Assembly: GCA_016710785.1 (NCBI GenBank)
Contig: JADJUE010000003.1
Span: 372,001 to 436,000 of the forward strand
Reading direction: 5' to 3'
From: Candidatus Epilinea brevis
Lineage (GTDB): Bacteria; Chloroflexota; Anaerolineae; Epilineales; Epilineaceae
DNA length: 64,000 nucleotides
The notes under the pieces were generated by a model. The model ran no database searches. It worked only from the letters and a program-made list of their open reading frames with translations, and was not told where the DNA came from. Of the stretch, positions 52,023 to 60,264 are shown piece after piece. Position 1 is the stretch's first letter; each line of letters begins with the position of its first letter. The translations under genes were made by a program, and so were the position numbers.

Positions 52023-52028
52023 TAGAAT
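52023..52028 (+). promoter_or_regulatory. -10 box upstream of the GH5-like gene
   Basis: TAGAAT at 52023-52028 lies 40 bp before the ATG at 52069. No matching -35 is apparent. GGAG at 52058-52061 sits 7 nt before the start codon. Confidence 0.35.
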
Positions 52029-52068
52029 GGGGGCGAATCGCACGCCGCCCCCGCCTCGGAGCGCCCCC

Positions 52069-53391
52069 ATGTCGACCCTCATCCGCCATCTCGCCCTCGC
52101 ATCCCTCCTCATGTCGGCCGCCTGCCGCCCATCTGCCAGCCGCGAAGCAGGCCTCGGGGCCGAGCCCGCCGCCGTGCCCAGCGCGGCGCTGGCCGCCAAC
52201 ACCCTCCTCGGCCCCGGGGCCATCCCGGCAACCGCCGTAACGCAGCCGGACATCGGCGGCGTGCCCCTCCCTTGGCGGCTGGAAATGCCTTGGGTGGGTC
52301 AGGCCGAGCCGCCTGCCGGCTGGGGAGCGGTGAGCGGGGGCGCCGGCACGCCGGATCCTGGTCCGAGTCCGGCAGCAGGGGTGGCAGCGCAGGTGGAGGC
52401 GCCGGCGGTCGGCGGAGCGGGCTCCGCCGCGGGCGGATCCTGCCCGGGCATTGTCGGCCGTCAGGGGGCCGAACTGGTGCTCGCCGGCCAACCCCTGCGT
52501 TTTTTCGGCGTCAACGCCACCTACCTGACCGAAGAGGACTTTCCGGAGGACCTGGTGCCAGGTATCCTGGAGAAGCTCCAACAGCGCGGCGTGAGCGTCG
52601 TCCGCGTGTGGTTCCAGGAAGGCCAGAACCCGGAACGCCTGGCGCGATTGCTGGACGCCGGCCGCGGGCTGGGCCTGCGCTTCATCGTGACCTTGGGCGA
52701 CAACGTGCACAAGGGCGTCGACTGGTTCTTCAGCGAGGAGGACGAGGAGCGCTACCGGCCCCACCTGGAGGGCACCGTGGGGCGCTTCAAGGACCGCACC
52801 GAGATCCTGGCCTGGGAGCCGATCAACGAGCCCAACTGCGGCGAGGGGCGCTTCGACGAGGCCTGCGTCAAGACGATCCGCGACTGGGTGGTGGGCATGG
52901 CGCGCAGCATCAAGGGCATCGACGCTTGCCACCTCGTCTCCAGCGGGATGATCGGCGCCGGCAACTTCGACCTGGACCAGGAGAGCTACCGCCGCCTGCA
53001 CAAGAAGGACGAGATCGACCTGATCTCCGTGCACCGCGGTATCGAGACCGATGCCGTGCTGGAGCGGGAGCTGTCCGCCGATATCGGCAAGCCCGTCTTC
53101 TACGGCGAGATCTACGACATCGCCAACGACGACAGCTGCCAGCCGCTTCGCGGCGGCCAGGGGCCTGGCGGCCGGGCGGGGCGGGTGGCCGGCGATCTGG
53201 CAAGCGCCTGGGAGGATGGGGTGGCCGGCTACCTGCTCTGGGACCTCAACCTGGGGCGCCTGCGCAAGGCCAACGGCGACGACGGCTACTACTGCAGCAA
53301 GTTCGGCTATCCCTTCGAGGACCCACTCTGGGAGCGCCTGGCGGCCGACAACCTGGTTCCGGCGCCGTCCGGTGGCCCTACGGCGCGCTGA
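52069..53391 (+). CDS. secreted GH5-like glycoside hydrolase
   Basis: A 440-residue exported protein. A signal peptide with a lipoprotein-like end (LASLLMSAACRPS) is followed by ~110 low-complexity Gly/Ala/Pro residues. The TIM-barrel domain (residues ~130-435) then starts at LAGQPLRFFGVNATYLTEED. RGVSVVRVWFQEGQNPERLA, the acid/base Glu254 in WEPINEPNCGEG and the likely nucleophile Glu347 in VFYGEIYDIAND fit GH5 (mannanase/endoglucanase-like). GVAGYLLWDLN supplies the strand-8 Trp. The substrate is probably a beta-linked polysaccharide, but it cannot be named. The start at 52069 has GGAG 7 nt upstream; a far longer frame from 51844 is ignored. It precedes the second propeller-VWA gene by 186 bp. 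Confidence 0.83.
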   Translation: MSTLIRHLALASLLMSAACRPSASREAGLGAEPAAVPSAALAANTLLGPGAIPATAVTQPDIGGVPLPWRLEMPWVGQAEPPAGWGAVSGGAGTPDPGPSPAAGVAAQVEAPAVGGAGSAAGGSCPGIVGRQGAELVLAGQPLRFFGVNATYLTEEDFPEDLVPGILEKLQQRGVSVVRVWFQEGQNPERLARLLDAGRGLGLRFIVTLGDNVHKGVDWFFSEEDEERYRPHLEGTVGRFKDRTEILAWEPINEPNCGEGRFDEACVKTIRDWVVGMARSIKGIDACHLVSSGMIGAGNFDLDQESYRRLHKKDEIDLISVHRGIETDAVLERELSADIGKPVFYGEIYDIANDDSCQPLRGGQGPGGRAGRVAGDLASAWEDGVAGYLLWDLNLGRLRKANGDDGYYCSKFGYPFEDPLWERLAADNLVPAPSGGPTAR

Positions 53392-53441
53392 GGCCAGGAC
53401 GCATACCACAGAGGGTCCTGGCCCAAGGTCTGAAAGGGGTC

Positions 53442-53447
53442 TACAAT
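53442..53447 (+). promoter_or_regulatory. -10 box upstream of VWA copy 2
   Basis: TACAAT at 53442-53447 overlaps an in-frame ATG at 53446, which therefore cannot be in the transcript. The next in-frame start with a ribosome-binding site is 53578. The leader would be about 125 nt. Confidence 0.4.
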
Positions 53448-53577
53448 GCCTCCCTTTCCGGACAACATTCAAAGCCGTACGCGAGGGTCGAACCGCCTTC
53501 GTCTCCCGAACGGGTTCTTGGGCTTTGGATCGCCTCGTCCGTCGCACGGAAGCATCGCCGGGCTGGAGGGTTTCGTC

Positions 53578-56499
53578 ATGCGTCGCGTTCTGCCCATCTG
53601 CGCATTCCTGGCCGTGCTCGGCGCGGTCCTGTCCATCCGACCCGCGGCGGGCGCCGCCGACGGCGCCCTGGCCGGTCCGCCACCCCTCTCTCTCTTTGAC
53701 GACGCCTGCGTGTCGGATCACCCCTATGTGGCCACGTCACGCTACGCCCGAGGGAGGAACCTGGACGAACCGGCCATCGTCGCCTTCCACGACTCGGGCA
53801 ACCGCGATCCGCAGCCGATCCTGGCGACCGTGGGCCAGATCGGCGCCGTCTATGGCCTGGCCTACCGCCCGACGGAGCGCGCCCTCTACGCCGCGGCCTA
53901 CCACAAGCGCGGCGCCATGCTCGGCCCCTCCGGCCCCGGAGGCATCTACCGCATCGACATGACCACCGGCGAGGTCAAGCCCTGGTTGACGGTGGCTGGC
54001 GCCGGCACCGACATGCACGACAAGAGCGACAACTACTTCCCGGACACCAAAGCCCGCGACGTGGTGGGGGTCACCGGCCTGGCGGACATCGACCTGGACA
54101 CCACCGGCGACGTGCTCTTCGTCATGCACCTGATCGAGCGCAAGATCCATCGCTATCAAGTCAGCGACAAGCGGCTACTGGGCAAGGTGGACATCGGGCC
54201 GGTGGCCTTGAAGCTGCCCTGGGTCGCCGAAGCGCGCCCCTTCGGCCTCATGATCCGCGGCGATACGCTCTACCATGGCGTCGTCGCTACCGCGTTCAAG
54301 AGTCAGGACGAGAAAGCCCTGGTCGCCCATGTCTACGCCTCCGCCCTCGACGGCTCGGGCATGCGCGAGGTGCTGGCAATGTCCCTGGACTACGACCGCG
54401 GCGACGCCATCGGCGGCTTCGGTGGGCGCGGCGGCGGGGGCGGCATCCCCGCGCGCTGGCGTCCTTGGAAGAGCGGCTACAACACTTCGGGCAACGGCCG
54501 CCTGGCGTTCGGGATCTACCCGCAGCCGATGCTGTCGGACATGGAGCTGACCGCCCGCGGCGACCTGGTCCTGGGCTTCAGGGACCGCAACGGCGACATG
54601 ACCTTCTTCGACCCTGGCGGCCGCAATCCCCCTGGCGAGGGCACCAGCATCCCGGCCGGCGACATCGTCCTGGCCCGCCGCCAGGGCGATCGCTGGGACG
54701 CGCGGCCCGCGCCCGAGCATTACGCCGAGGACGCCGGACCGGGCTTGCACGCCCGCACCGGGACCCACGAGGAAACCGGCTTCGGCGGCCTGGCGCAGAT
54801 CATGAAGGTGGATCAGGTGATCGGCACCGGCATGACGCCGCTACAGATCAGCTCGGGCGGCGGTTACTGGTTCAACAACGTCACGGGCGTCAACACCGCC
54901 CGCGAAGAGGTCTACGACTTCGAATCCGCCGTGAACTTCGGCAAGGCCAATGGCTTGGGAGACGTCGAGATCCTGTGCAGCGAGTTCGTGCCTTCGCCCA
55001 CGCCCAGCGCCACGGCCACCAAGGCAATCACCGCCACGCCCATCCCCAGTTCGACACCGACGCTCACGACCACGCCGACGGTCACGACCACCTGGACCCC
55101 GTCGGCGACGCCCACGCCCTACCGCATCTACCTGCCCTTCACCGAGAAGTCGAAGCCCTGCGACCCGGATGCCTACCGCACATCGGTGGTGCTGGTATTG
55201 GACCGCTCCACCTCCATGCTGCGCCCCATCCAAGCCGGCGGCATCCCCAAGAACGAGGCGGCCATCGAGGCCGCCAAGGCCTTCCTCGCCAACCTGCAGC
55301 TGGAGGCCGATTCCCGCGGCCGCCGCGACCAGGTGGCCGTCGTCGGCTTCAACGACAACGCCTGGATCGAGCAGGAGCTGACCAGCGACCGCGGCGCCGC
55401 CCTGGCCGCCCTGGACCGCATCCGCGGCAAGACCCAGGAGGGCACCCGTCTGGACCTGGCCTTCCAATGGGGCCAGAAACCCTTGGACGGGCCCGAGCGC
55501 ATCGCCTCCAACCGCCCGGTGGTCATCGTCCTCACCGACGGCCTGCCCAACCGCGTTCCCTTCGGCGAGGGCTCGCCCTATCCGGGAGCCCGCCGTCAGG
55601 AGGACTCGGTCCTGCTGATGGCCAACGCCGTCAAGGCCGCCGGCAGCCGCGTCTACACCGTGGCCCTCGGCACCCCGCGCGACATCCTGCCCTGGCTGAT
55701 GATCGATGCCGCCAGCGAGCGCTGGATGTACCACTTCGCCCCGCGACCCGAGGATCTGGCCGGCATCTACGCCCAGATCGCCGCCACCTTCAACGAATGC
55801 CGCCCCAAGCCCACGCCCCGGCCCTGCGACCCGCAGGAGATGCACGCCGACATCGTGCTGGTGCTGGACATGTCCACCAGCATGTACCGCCCCACACGCG
55901 GCGGGCGATCCAAGATGGAGGCGGCCATCGCCGCCGCGCACAGCTTCGTCACCCTCCTGGACCTCGAGCGCGACGGCTGGGGCCGTCAGGACCAGTTGGG
56001 TGTGGTGGGCTTCAACGGCAAGGCCTGGACCGCCATCGGGCTCACGGATGATGCCGCGGCCATCCAGGCGGCCATCGACGGCCTGCCGGACAAGGCGGCC
56101 GAGGGCACGCGGCTGGACCTCGCCCTCAGGCAGGGGCAGAAGGTGCTCGGCGACGGTCCCCGCCTGCAGCCCAACGCCCCGGTGCTGGTGCTCATGACCG
56201 ACGGCCTGCCCAACCAGGTGCCCTTCGGCGCCGGCTCGCTCGACCCCGACTGCCCCACCCAGGAATGCGTCGTGCTGCGCGCCGCCGCCGCGGTCAAGGA
56301 CGCCGGAACCCGCCTGCTGGCCATCGGCCTCGGCGAGGGCGAGGACGTGCTGCGCGGCCTCCTGGAAGGCGTGGCCACCACGCCCGGCGACTACTTCTTC
56401 GCCCCCGATGGCGAGGACCTGGCGGCCATCTACCGCCTGGTGGCCGGGCGCATCCAGGAATGCCCCAAGGCGGCGGGGATGGTGGGGGTGGAGTGGTGA
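53578..56499 (+). CDS. secreted beta-propeller protein with tandem VWA domains, copy 2
   Basis: A 973-residue exported paralogue of the gene at 39875. The start at 53578 has GGAGGG 7 nt upstream and a signal peptide (VLPICAFLAVLGAVLSIRPA). The propeller domain (IGAVYGLAYRPTERALYAAA, VTGLADIDLDTTGDVLFVMH, LSDMELTARGDLVLGFRDRN) is clearly related to copy 1 but diverged. A Thr/Pro linker and YRIYLPFTEK precede two VWA domains with intact DRSTS, DMSTS and TDGLPN motifs. The VWA part differs from copy 1 by only a few residues. Function is inferred as surface adhesion or ligand binding. It is preceded by the GH5-like gene, and its 3' end is convergent with an MFS gene. Confidence 0.85.
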   Translation: MRRVLPICAFLAVLGAVLSIRPAAGAADGALAGPPPLSLFDDACVSDHPYVATSRYARGRNLDEPAIVAFHDSGNRDPQPILATVGQIGAVYGLAYRPTERALYAAAYHKRGAMLGPSGPGGIYRIDMTTGEVKPWLTVAGAGTDMHDKSDNYFPDTKARDVVGVTGLADIDLDTTGDVLFVMHLIERKIHRYQVSDKRLLGKVDIGPVALKLPWVAEARPFGLMIRGDTLYHGVVATAFKSQDEKALVAHVYASALDGSGMREVLAMSLDYDRGDAIGGFGGRGGGGGIPARWRPWKSGYNTSGNGRLAFGIYPQPMLSDMELTARGDLVLGFRDRNGDMTFFDPGGRNPPGEGTSIPAGDIVLARRQGDRWDARPAPEHYAEDAGPGLHARTGTHEETGFGGLAQIMKVDQVIGTGMTPLQISSGGGYWFNNVTGVNTAREEVYDFESAVNFGKANGLGDVEILCSEFVPSPTPSATATKAITATPIPSSTPTLTTTPTVTTTWTPSATPTPYRIYLPFTEKSKPCDPDAYRTSVVLVLDRSTSMLRPIQAGGIPKNEAAIEAAKAFLANLQLEADSRGRRDQVAVVGFNDNAWIEQELTSDRGAALAALDRIRGKTQEGTRLDLAFQWGQKPLDGPERIASNRPVVIVLTDGLPNRVPFGEGSPYPGARRQEDSVLLMANAVKAAGSRVYTVALGTPRDILPWLMIDAASERWMYHFAPRPEDLAGIYAQIAATFNECRPKPTPRPCDPQEMHADIVLVLDMSTSMYRPTRGGRSKMEAAIAAAHSFVTLLDLERDGWGRQDQLGVVGFNGKAWTAIGLTDDAAAIQAAIDGLPDKAAEGTRLDLALRQGQKVLGDGPRLQPNAPVLVLMTDGLPNQVPFGAGSLDPDCPTQECVVLRAAAAVKDAGTRLLAIGLGEGEDVLRGLLEGVATTPGDYFFAPDGEDLAAIYRLVAGRIQECPKAAGMVGVEW
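55669..56426. repeat. 758-bp near-perfect direct repeat, copy 2
   Basis: Partner of 41951-42708, same orientation, offset 13,718 bp, one mismatch. The intervening DNA includes secA, so homologous deletion would be lethal while gene conversion would not. Confidence 0.9.
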
Positions 56500-56504
56500 T
56501 GGTC

Positions 56505-56530
56505 GGGCGGGGGTGACGGCCTCCCCGCCC
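56505..56530. terminator. GC hairpin between convergent genes
   Basis: GGGCGGGG (56505-56512) pairs with CCCCGCCC (56523-56530) around a 10-nt loop. It fills the 33-bp spacer between VWA copy 2 and the MFS gene. Confidence 0.45.
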
Positions 56531-56532
56531 GT

Positions 56533-57834
56533 TCAATCCGCCGCGATCAGCTGTTCTACCTCCAGACGCCGCAGTTCCGGTTGCCTGAACGCCAGCCACC
56601 CCACGTAGACCAAGGTGGCCAGTCCGCCCGTAACCATGGCCACACTTGCGCCCCAGACCGAGGCGATGGCCCCGGCCTCCACCTCGCCCAGCTGCGGCCC
56701 GCCCATGAAGAAGAGCATGTTGATGCTGGTCATCCGCCCGCGGAGGGCATCGGGCGTGACCGTCTGGCGGATGGTGCCGCGAACGACAGTGGAGACCATG
56801 TCGCCGGCCCCCGTGAGGGCGAACAACAGATAGGACAGCAAGGGCACCGTGGAGAGGCCGAAGAGCGCCGAGGCCAGGCCATAGACGACCACCCCGCCGA
56901 AAAGCGCCGCTCCCTGGCGGCGGATGGGCGGACGCAAGCCCAGCACCACGCCGGCCACCACGGCCCCCACAGCCTGCGCCGTACTGAGCAGCCCGTAGCC
57001 CAACGGACCCAGTCCCAGAAGCTCCGTGGCGATGATGGGCAGGAGGTAGCGGCCGGAAGAGAAGAAGGTGGCCACGAAATCCAGGACCATCGTGCTGCGC
57101 ACGAGGCGCTGCTGAAAGGTGAAACGCAGACCCTCCCTGAGGGCCGGCCAGGTGAATCCGGCGGGCACTTCGGGCAGGCGGTCGCGGAAGCCCATGGCCA
57201 GCAGGGCGGCCAGCACGCCCAAGAAGGACAGGGCATCCACCACATAGACCCAGCCCACGTCCACCGTTCCCACCAGGAGGCCGGCCAGGGCCGGCCCGAC
57301 GATGCTGGCGCCGAAGAAGAGCAGGGTGTTGAGGTTGATGGCCGAAGACAGGAGGGGTCGCGGCACCAAATTGACCACCATCGACTGCCGCGCCGGCTCG
57401 TCGAAGCCGGTGACGGCGGCGCCTACGGCCAGCAGCAGCAGGATGCGCGGCAGGGTAGCGTGGCCGGAGAGGGTCAGGGCGGCCAAAAGCCCGGCGTTCA
57501 GCGTCGCCAGGCTCTGGGTCACCAGGAGGATGCGCCGGCGCGGATGGCTGTCGGCCGCCAGACCCCCCAGCAAGGCGAAGACGAAGACCGGCAGGATGCG
57601 CACCAGACCCACGGCGCCCAGTCCCAGGGCCGAGGCGCCCAGGTCCAGGCTGCCACCCCAGGGCAGGTCGACCGGCAGCACCTGGCCCTTGAGCAGTTGG
57701 TAGACATGCCAGCTGACCGCCACCTGCTGCATCTGCGAGCCGATGACCGACAGCAGCCGGCCCAGCCAGAAGAGCCGGTAGTCCCGGTGCCGCAGGGCGG
57801 CGAAGCGAGCCTGGTCGGCACCGGCATCAGCCAC
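56533..57834 (-). CDS. MFS exporter, enterobactin-exporter-like branch
   Basis: A 433-residue membrane transporter with about twelve helices. It begins FAALRHRDYRLFWLGRLLSV followed by IGSQMQQVAVSWHVYQL, the usual opening of the EntS/DUF894-type MFS branch. Between helices 2 and 3 it has GLAADSHPRRRILLVTQSLA. Later segments are AVGAAVTGFDEPARQSMVVN and TVVRGTIRQTVTPDALRGRM. Such proteins export drugs or siderophore-like compounds by proton antiport; the substrate is unknown. The start is uncertain: GTG at 57834 fits the family length, while the frame is open to ATG 58032. No ribosome-binding site helps. About 30 residues beyond helix 2 there is a family-unlike insert (LLKGQVLPVDLPWGG). Confidence 0.83.
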   Translation of the reverse strand: MADAGADQARFAALRHRDYRLFWLGRLLSVIGSQMQQVAVSWHVYQLLKGQVLPVDLPWGGSLDLGASALGLGAVGLVRILPVFVFALLGGLAADSHPRRRILLVTQSLATLNAGLLAALTLSGHATLPRILLLLAVGAAVTGFDEPARQSMVVNLVPRPLLSSAINLNTLLFFGASIVGPALAGLLVGTVDVGWVYVVDALSFLGVLAALLAMGFRDRLPEVPAGFTWPALREGLRFTFQQRLVRSTMVLDFVATFFSSGRYLLPIIATELLGLGPLGYGLLSTAQAVGAVVAGVVLGLRPPIRRQGAALFGGVVVYGLASALFGLSTVPLLSYLLFALTGAGDMVSTVVRGTIRQTVTPDALRGRMTSINMLFFMGGPQLGEVEAGAIASVWGASVAMVTGGLATLVYVGWLAFRQPELRRLEVEQLIAAD

Positions 57835-57931
57835 GGCGCGCCGCCCGGACCAAGAGAATCGCCCCGCCAGCGATGGCCGGCGATCTTGGTCGCATGCCTT
57901 GCTTGCGGGGCGATTCCCACGAAGGAGAGAT

Positions 57932-58051
57932 ATGAAGACGTTGCCCGGCGCGGTGGCGGATGAGGAGCGAGCCTGTGCGCACCTGTCCAAGCCGTATGAG
58001 CATAGGATCGCCGGCCGAAGGGCGCGGGTCATCCGTCTTAAGGGCTGGTGA
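57932..58051 (+). CDS. possible 39-residue small protein
   Basis: The frame reads MKTLPGAVADEERACAHLSK and ends ARVIRLKGW. GAAGGAGAG (57921-57929) is placed ideally before its ATG, which is otherwise unusual in this 300-bp spacer (57835-58134). The peptide is basic and lacks a membrane segment; I know no family. It runs antisense to the possible N-terminal extension of the MFS gene. It may be a chance frame. The rest of the spacer shows nothing else I can support. Confidence 0.3.
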   Translation: MKTLPGAVADEERACAHLSKPYEHRIAGRRARVIRLKGW

Positions 58052-58134
58052 AGGACCTGTCAAGCGCGGACAGCCTTCGTCGTCGGGTGGGCCGGGCTGG
58101 GCTTGCGGCTCATGCGACCTGGCTGGCGCCGCGC

Positions 58135-60147
58135 TCAAGCCAGACGCCGCGCCGCGTCGGCCGCGTCGCGCATCAGCGGCGTCACGCTGATGTCCTGCCC
58201 CACTGCCTGGCGCATCCAGGCCGCCGGCGTCAGGTTGCCGATGCTGCAGATGCGGCGCGTCTCGGTGGCCAGATCACGCCCCCGCAGATGCGAGCCGATC
58301 TGGTGGCTGATGACATGCCCCAGGGCGTAATCAGGCAGGTAGAGCGGATAACCCACCATGTGCTGGTAGGCAGCCAGGATGTGGTAGGGATCCGCGCCGT
58401 AATGGCGCGCGTAGTAGCGGCTCCACAGCTCCTCGGCCAGGCGCAGGACCTCAGCGCGCAGCTCATGAGGTCCGGCGTCCGGATGCTGGTACATCCAGCG
58501 CCAGGCGTGGAGTTCGAGCAGCGCCGGCCCGGCGATCTGACAGGCGGCCAGGGCCGACTGAACGGCGGCCAGGTCGAAAGGGTCTGGGTCGCCGGGTCCG
58601 GCGGCCAGCCCCAGGACCTGGCGTCCGAGACCCTGGTAGAGGAAGGCGAAGGCCTCCGTGCAGGCGTTGTTGGGCACGCCCCTCAGGGCGGGCCGGGCCA
58701 CGAAGTGATGGCCGTAGAGCTGTTCCAGGTTATGGCCCAGCTCGTGCATGGCGATGTCGAAGCCGTCCCAGCCCAACTCCCGCTCCAGGCTGTTGGTGCG
58801 CAGCCAGGCCTTGTACTCCGGCAGGCTGGGAGGCATGGCATGTCCGGCCCCCTTGGCGATCTCCACCTGGATTCGGGTGCCCAGGAAGTCGGCGTCCGCC
58901 GCGCCGAAGCCGAGATCTCGCAGCAAGGCTGGCAGGCCGTCCTGGAAGGCCCTGTGGTCCGGGAAGCGCTCGCGCAGACGGGCATTGAGATCCTCCTGCG
59001 GCAGGGCAGGCAGGAGGTCCTCGAAGTAGATGTCGAAGGCCTCCAGATCCCGGCCCAGCCGCCGCCGGAGGAGATCGGTCAGGGCATCGCGTTCGGGGGC
59101 CTCCAGGAGGGCGACGAGTTGTGCTTCCACATCGCTCTCGGGAATCTCACGGTGAAGGTTGAAAGCGCGATCCAAGGCCGTGGGATGGTCCGGATGGTAG
59201 GCATCCACCTCGCGCGCTACCGCCAGATGGGCCAACAGGTGCTCGTAGCGCAGGGGGCCTACCTGGTCCGCGTCGGCCACCGCCCGGCCGTCGAGGGTAT
59301 TGGCCTGCGGATCCCAGGCCTCGTCCTCCGCCCGGCCTTCCAGCAGGTCGCGCGGCACCGAGCCGTCGATGTGCCGAGCCATCACCCAGGACAAGGCCCG
59401 CTGCAGGTCCAGCCCGCCCTCCTGGGCGTAGCCCGCCTTGATCTGCTCGCGGATCAGCCAGTGGGCGATGAGCTTGCGACCGGGCTCGAACCAGGCCTTG
59501 CCTTTCGCATCCACCATGCGCCCCACTGGCACGTGGAAGCCGTCGACAAAGGTGGAGGCTTGATGGCTCACCTGCCGGCGCCGCTCGTCGAGGTCAGCGG
59601 GAATACGGGCGCCAGGCGCCTTGGCCAGGCGGGCCTGGGCCCAGTCGTCGGTGGTCCAACTGGACCCTTCGGCGAGCATCTCCGCCAGGCTGAGCCGGCG
59701 CAGGTTGAGCAAGGCCACAAAGGCCGGCTTCTGGCGGTACAACTGGTCCGCCAGATCCGGCGCGGGGTTGAAGGTGGCCAGGAGGCCGTCGATCTGCGGC
59801 AGGTCGTCGCCTACCAGGTCGCTCCAGCGCCGCAATCGACGCTGCATCTCGTAGAGGTGGCCGCCGACGAGCTCGTTCAGGGTCTCCAGGCGATCCACCA
59901 GACGCCGCAGGTCATCCCCCTCCAGCACGAAATGCTCCACACAGAAGGACCGGAAGGCCGCAGCATCGCCGTCGACCACCAGCCAGCGCTCGGCCACCTG
60001 CCGGACGCCACGGGCAATACGCGCCCGCTCCCCATCCCCGTGCCGCTCGACCATGGCCTGGATGCAGCCGTCGAGGTCTACGGAGGCAACAAACGTGTTC
60101 GGAGCGGTGGACACGGCCGGGGTGGTCATGCCGGCGGTAGCGATCAT
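58135..60147 (-). CDS. gluzincin metallopeptidase (HELGH type, M3-like)
   Basis: A 670-residue, largely helical cytoplasmic protein without a signal peptide. The zinc site His468-Glu-Leu-Gly-His472 lies in GFDIAMHELGHNLEQLYGHH and a candidate third ligand Glu lies in NNACTEAFAFLYQGLG some 25 residues on, the spacing of thimet-oligopeptidase/M3-type gluzincins. LGHVISHQIGSHL near the C-terminus resembles substrate-binding segments of that clan. The family is peptide-cleaving, but this branch is not one I can name. A TATAAT box at 60192-60197 and GAGG 9 nt before the ATG support the start at 60147. It follows crtI in the same direction by 117 bp but has its own promoter. Confidence 0.78.
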   Translation of the reverse strand: MIATAGMTTPAVSTAPNTFVASVDLDGCIQAMVERHGDGERARIARGVRQVAERWLVVDGDAAAFRSFCVEHFVLEGDDLRRLVDRLETLNELVGGHLYEMQRRLRRWSDLVGDDLPQIDGLLATFNPAPDLADQLYRQKPAFVALLNLRRLSLAEMLAEGSSWTTDDWAQARLAKAPGARIPADLDERRRQVSHQASTFVDGFHVPVGRMVDAKGKAWFEPGRKLIAHWLIREQIKAGYAQEGGLDLQRALSWVMARHIDGSVPRDLLEGRAEDEAWDPQANTLDGRAVADADQVGPLRYEHLLAHLAVAREVDAYHPDHPTALDRAFNLHREIPESDVEAQLVALLEAPERDALTDLLRRRLGRDLEAFDIYFEDLLPALPQEDLNARLRERFPDHRAFQDGLPALLRDLGFGAADADFLGTRIQVEIAKGAGHAMPPSLPEYKAWLRTNSLERELGWDGFDIAMHELGHNLEQLYGHHFVARPALRGVPNNACTEAFAFLYQGLGRQVLGLAAGPGDPDPFDLAAVQSALAACQIAGPALLELHAWRWMYQHPDAGPHELRAEVLRLAEELWSRYYARHYGADPYHILAAYQHMVGYPLYLPDYALGHVISHQIGSHLRGRDLATETRRICSIGNLTPAAWMRQAVGQDISVTPLMRDAADAARRLA

Positions 60148-60191
60148 GGTGGCAACCTCATACGATAGGGCGGGCCGCGGCGGAAGCGGCG

Positions 60192-60197
60192 ATTATA
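60192..60197 (-). promoter_or_regulatory. perfect -10 box of the metallopeptidase gene
   Basis: The minus strand reads TATAAT here, giving a leader of about 38 nt with GAGG before the ATG at 60147. No clear -35 is seen. The box lies in the loop of an 8-bp inverted repeat (CCGCGGCG and CGCCGCGG). Confidence 0.5.
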
Positions 60198-60264
60198 GTC
60201 CGTCGCCGCGGTCGACGGACAGCGGGAGCACGGCCTGGACGAGCCGTCGGCCCTGGTGAGGTCT

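Noticed and set aside
53446..53577. N-terminal extension of VWA copy 2
   Set aside because: The ATG at 53446 overlaps the TACAAT promoter box, the extension has no signal-peptide character and a ribosome-binding site precedes 53578.
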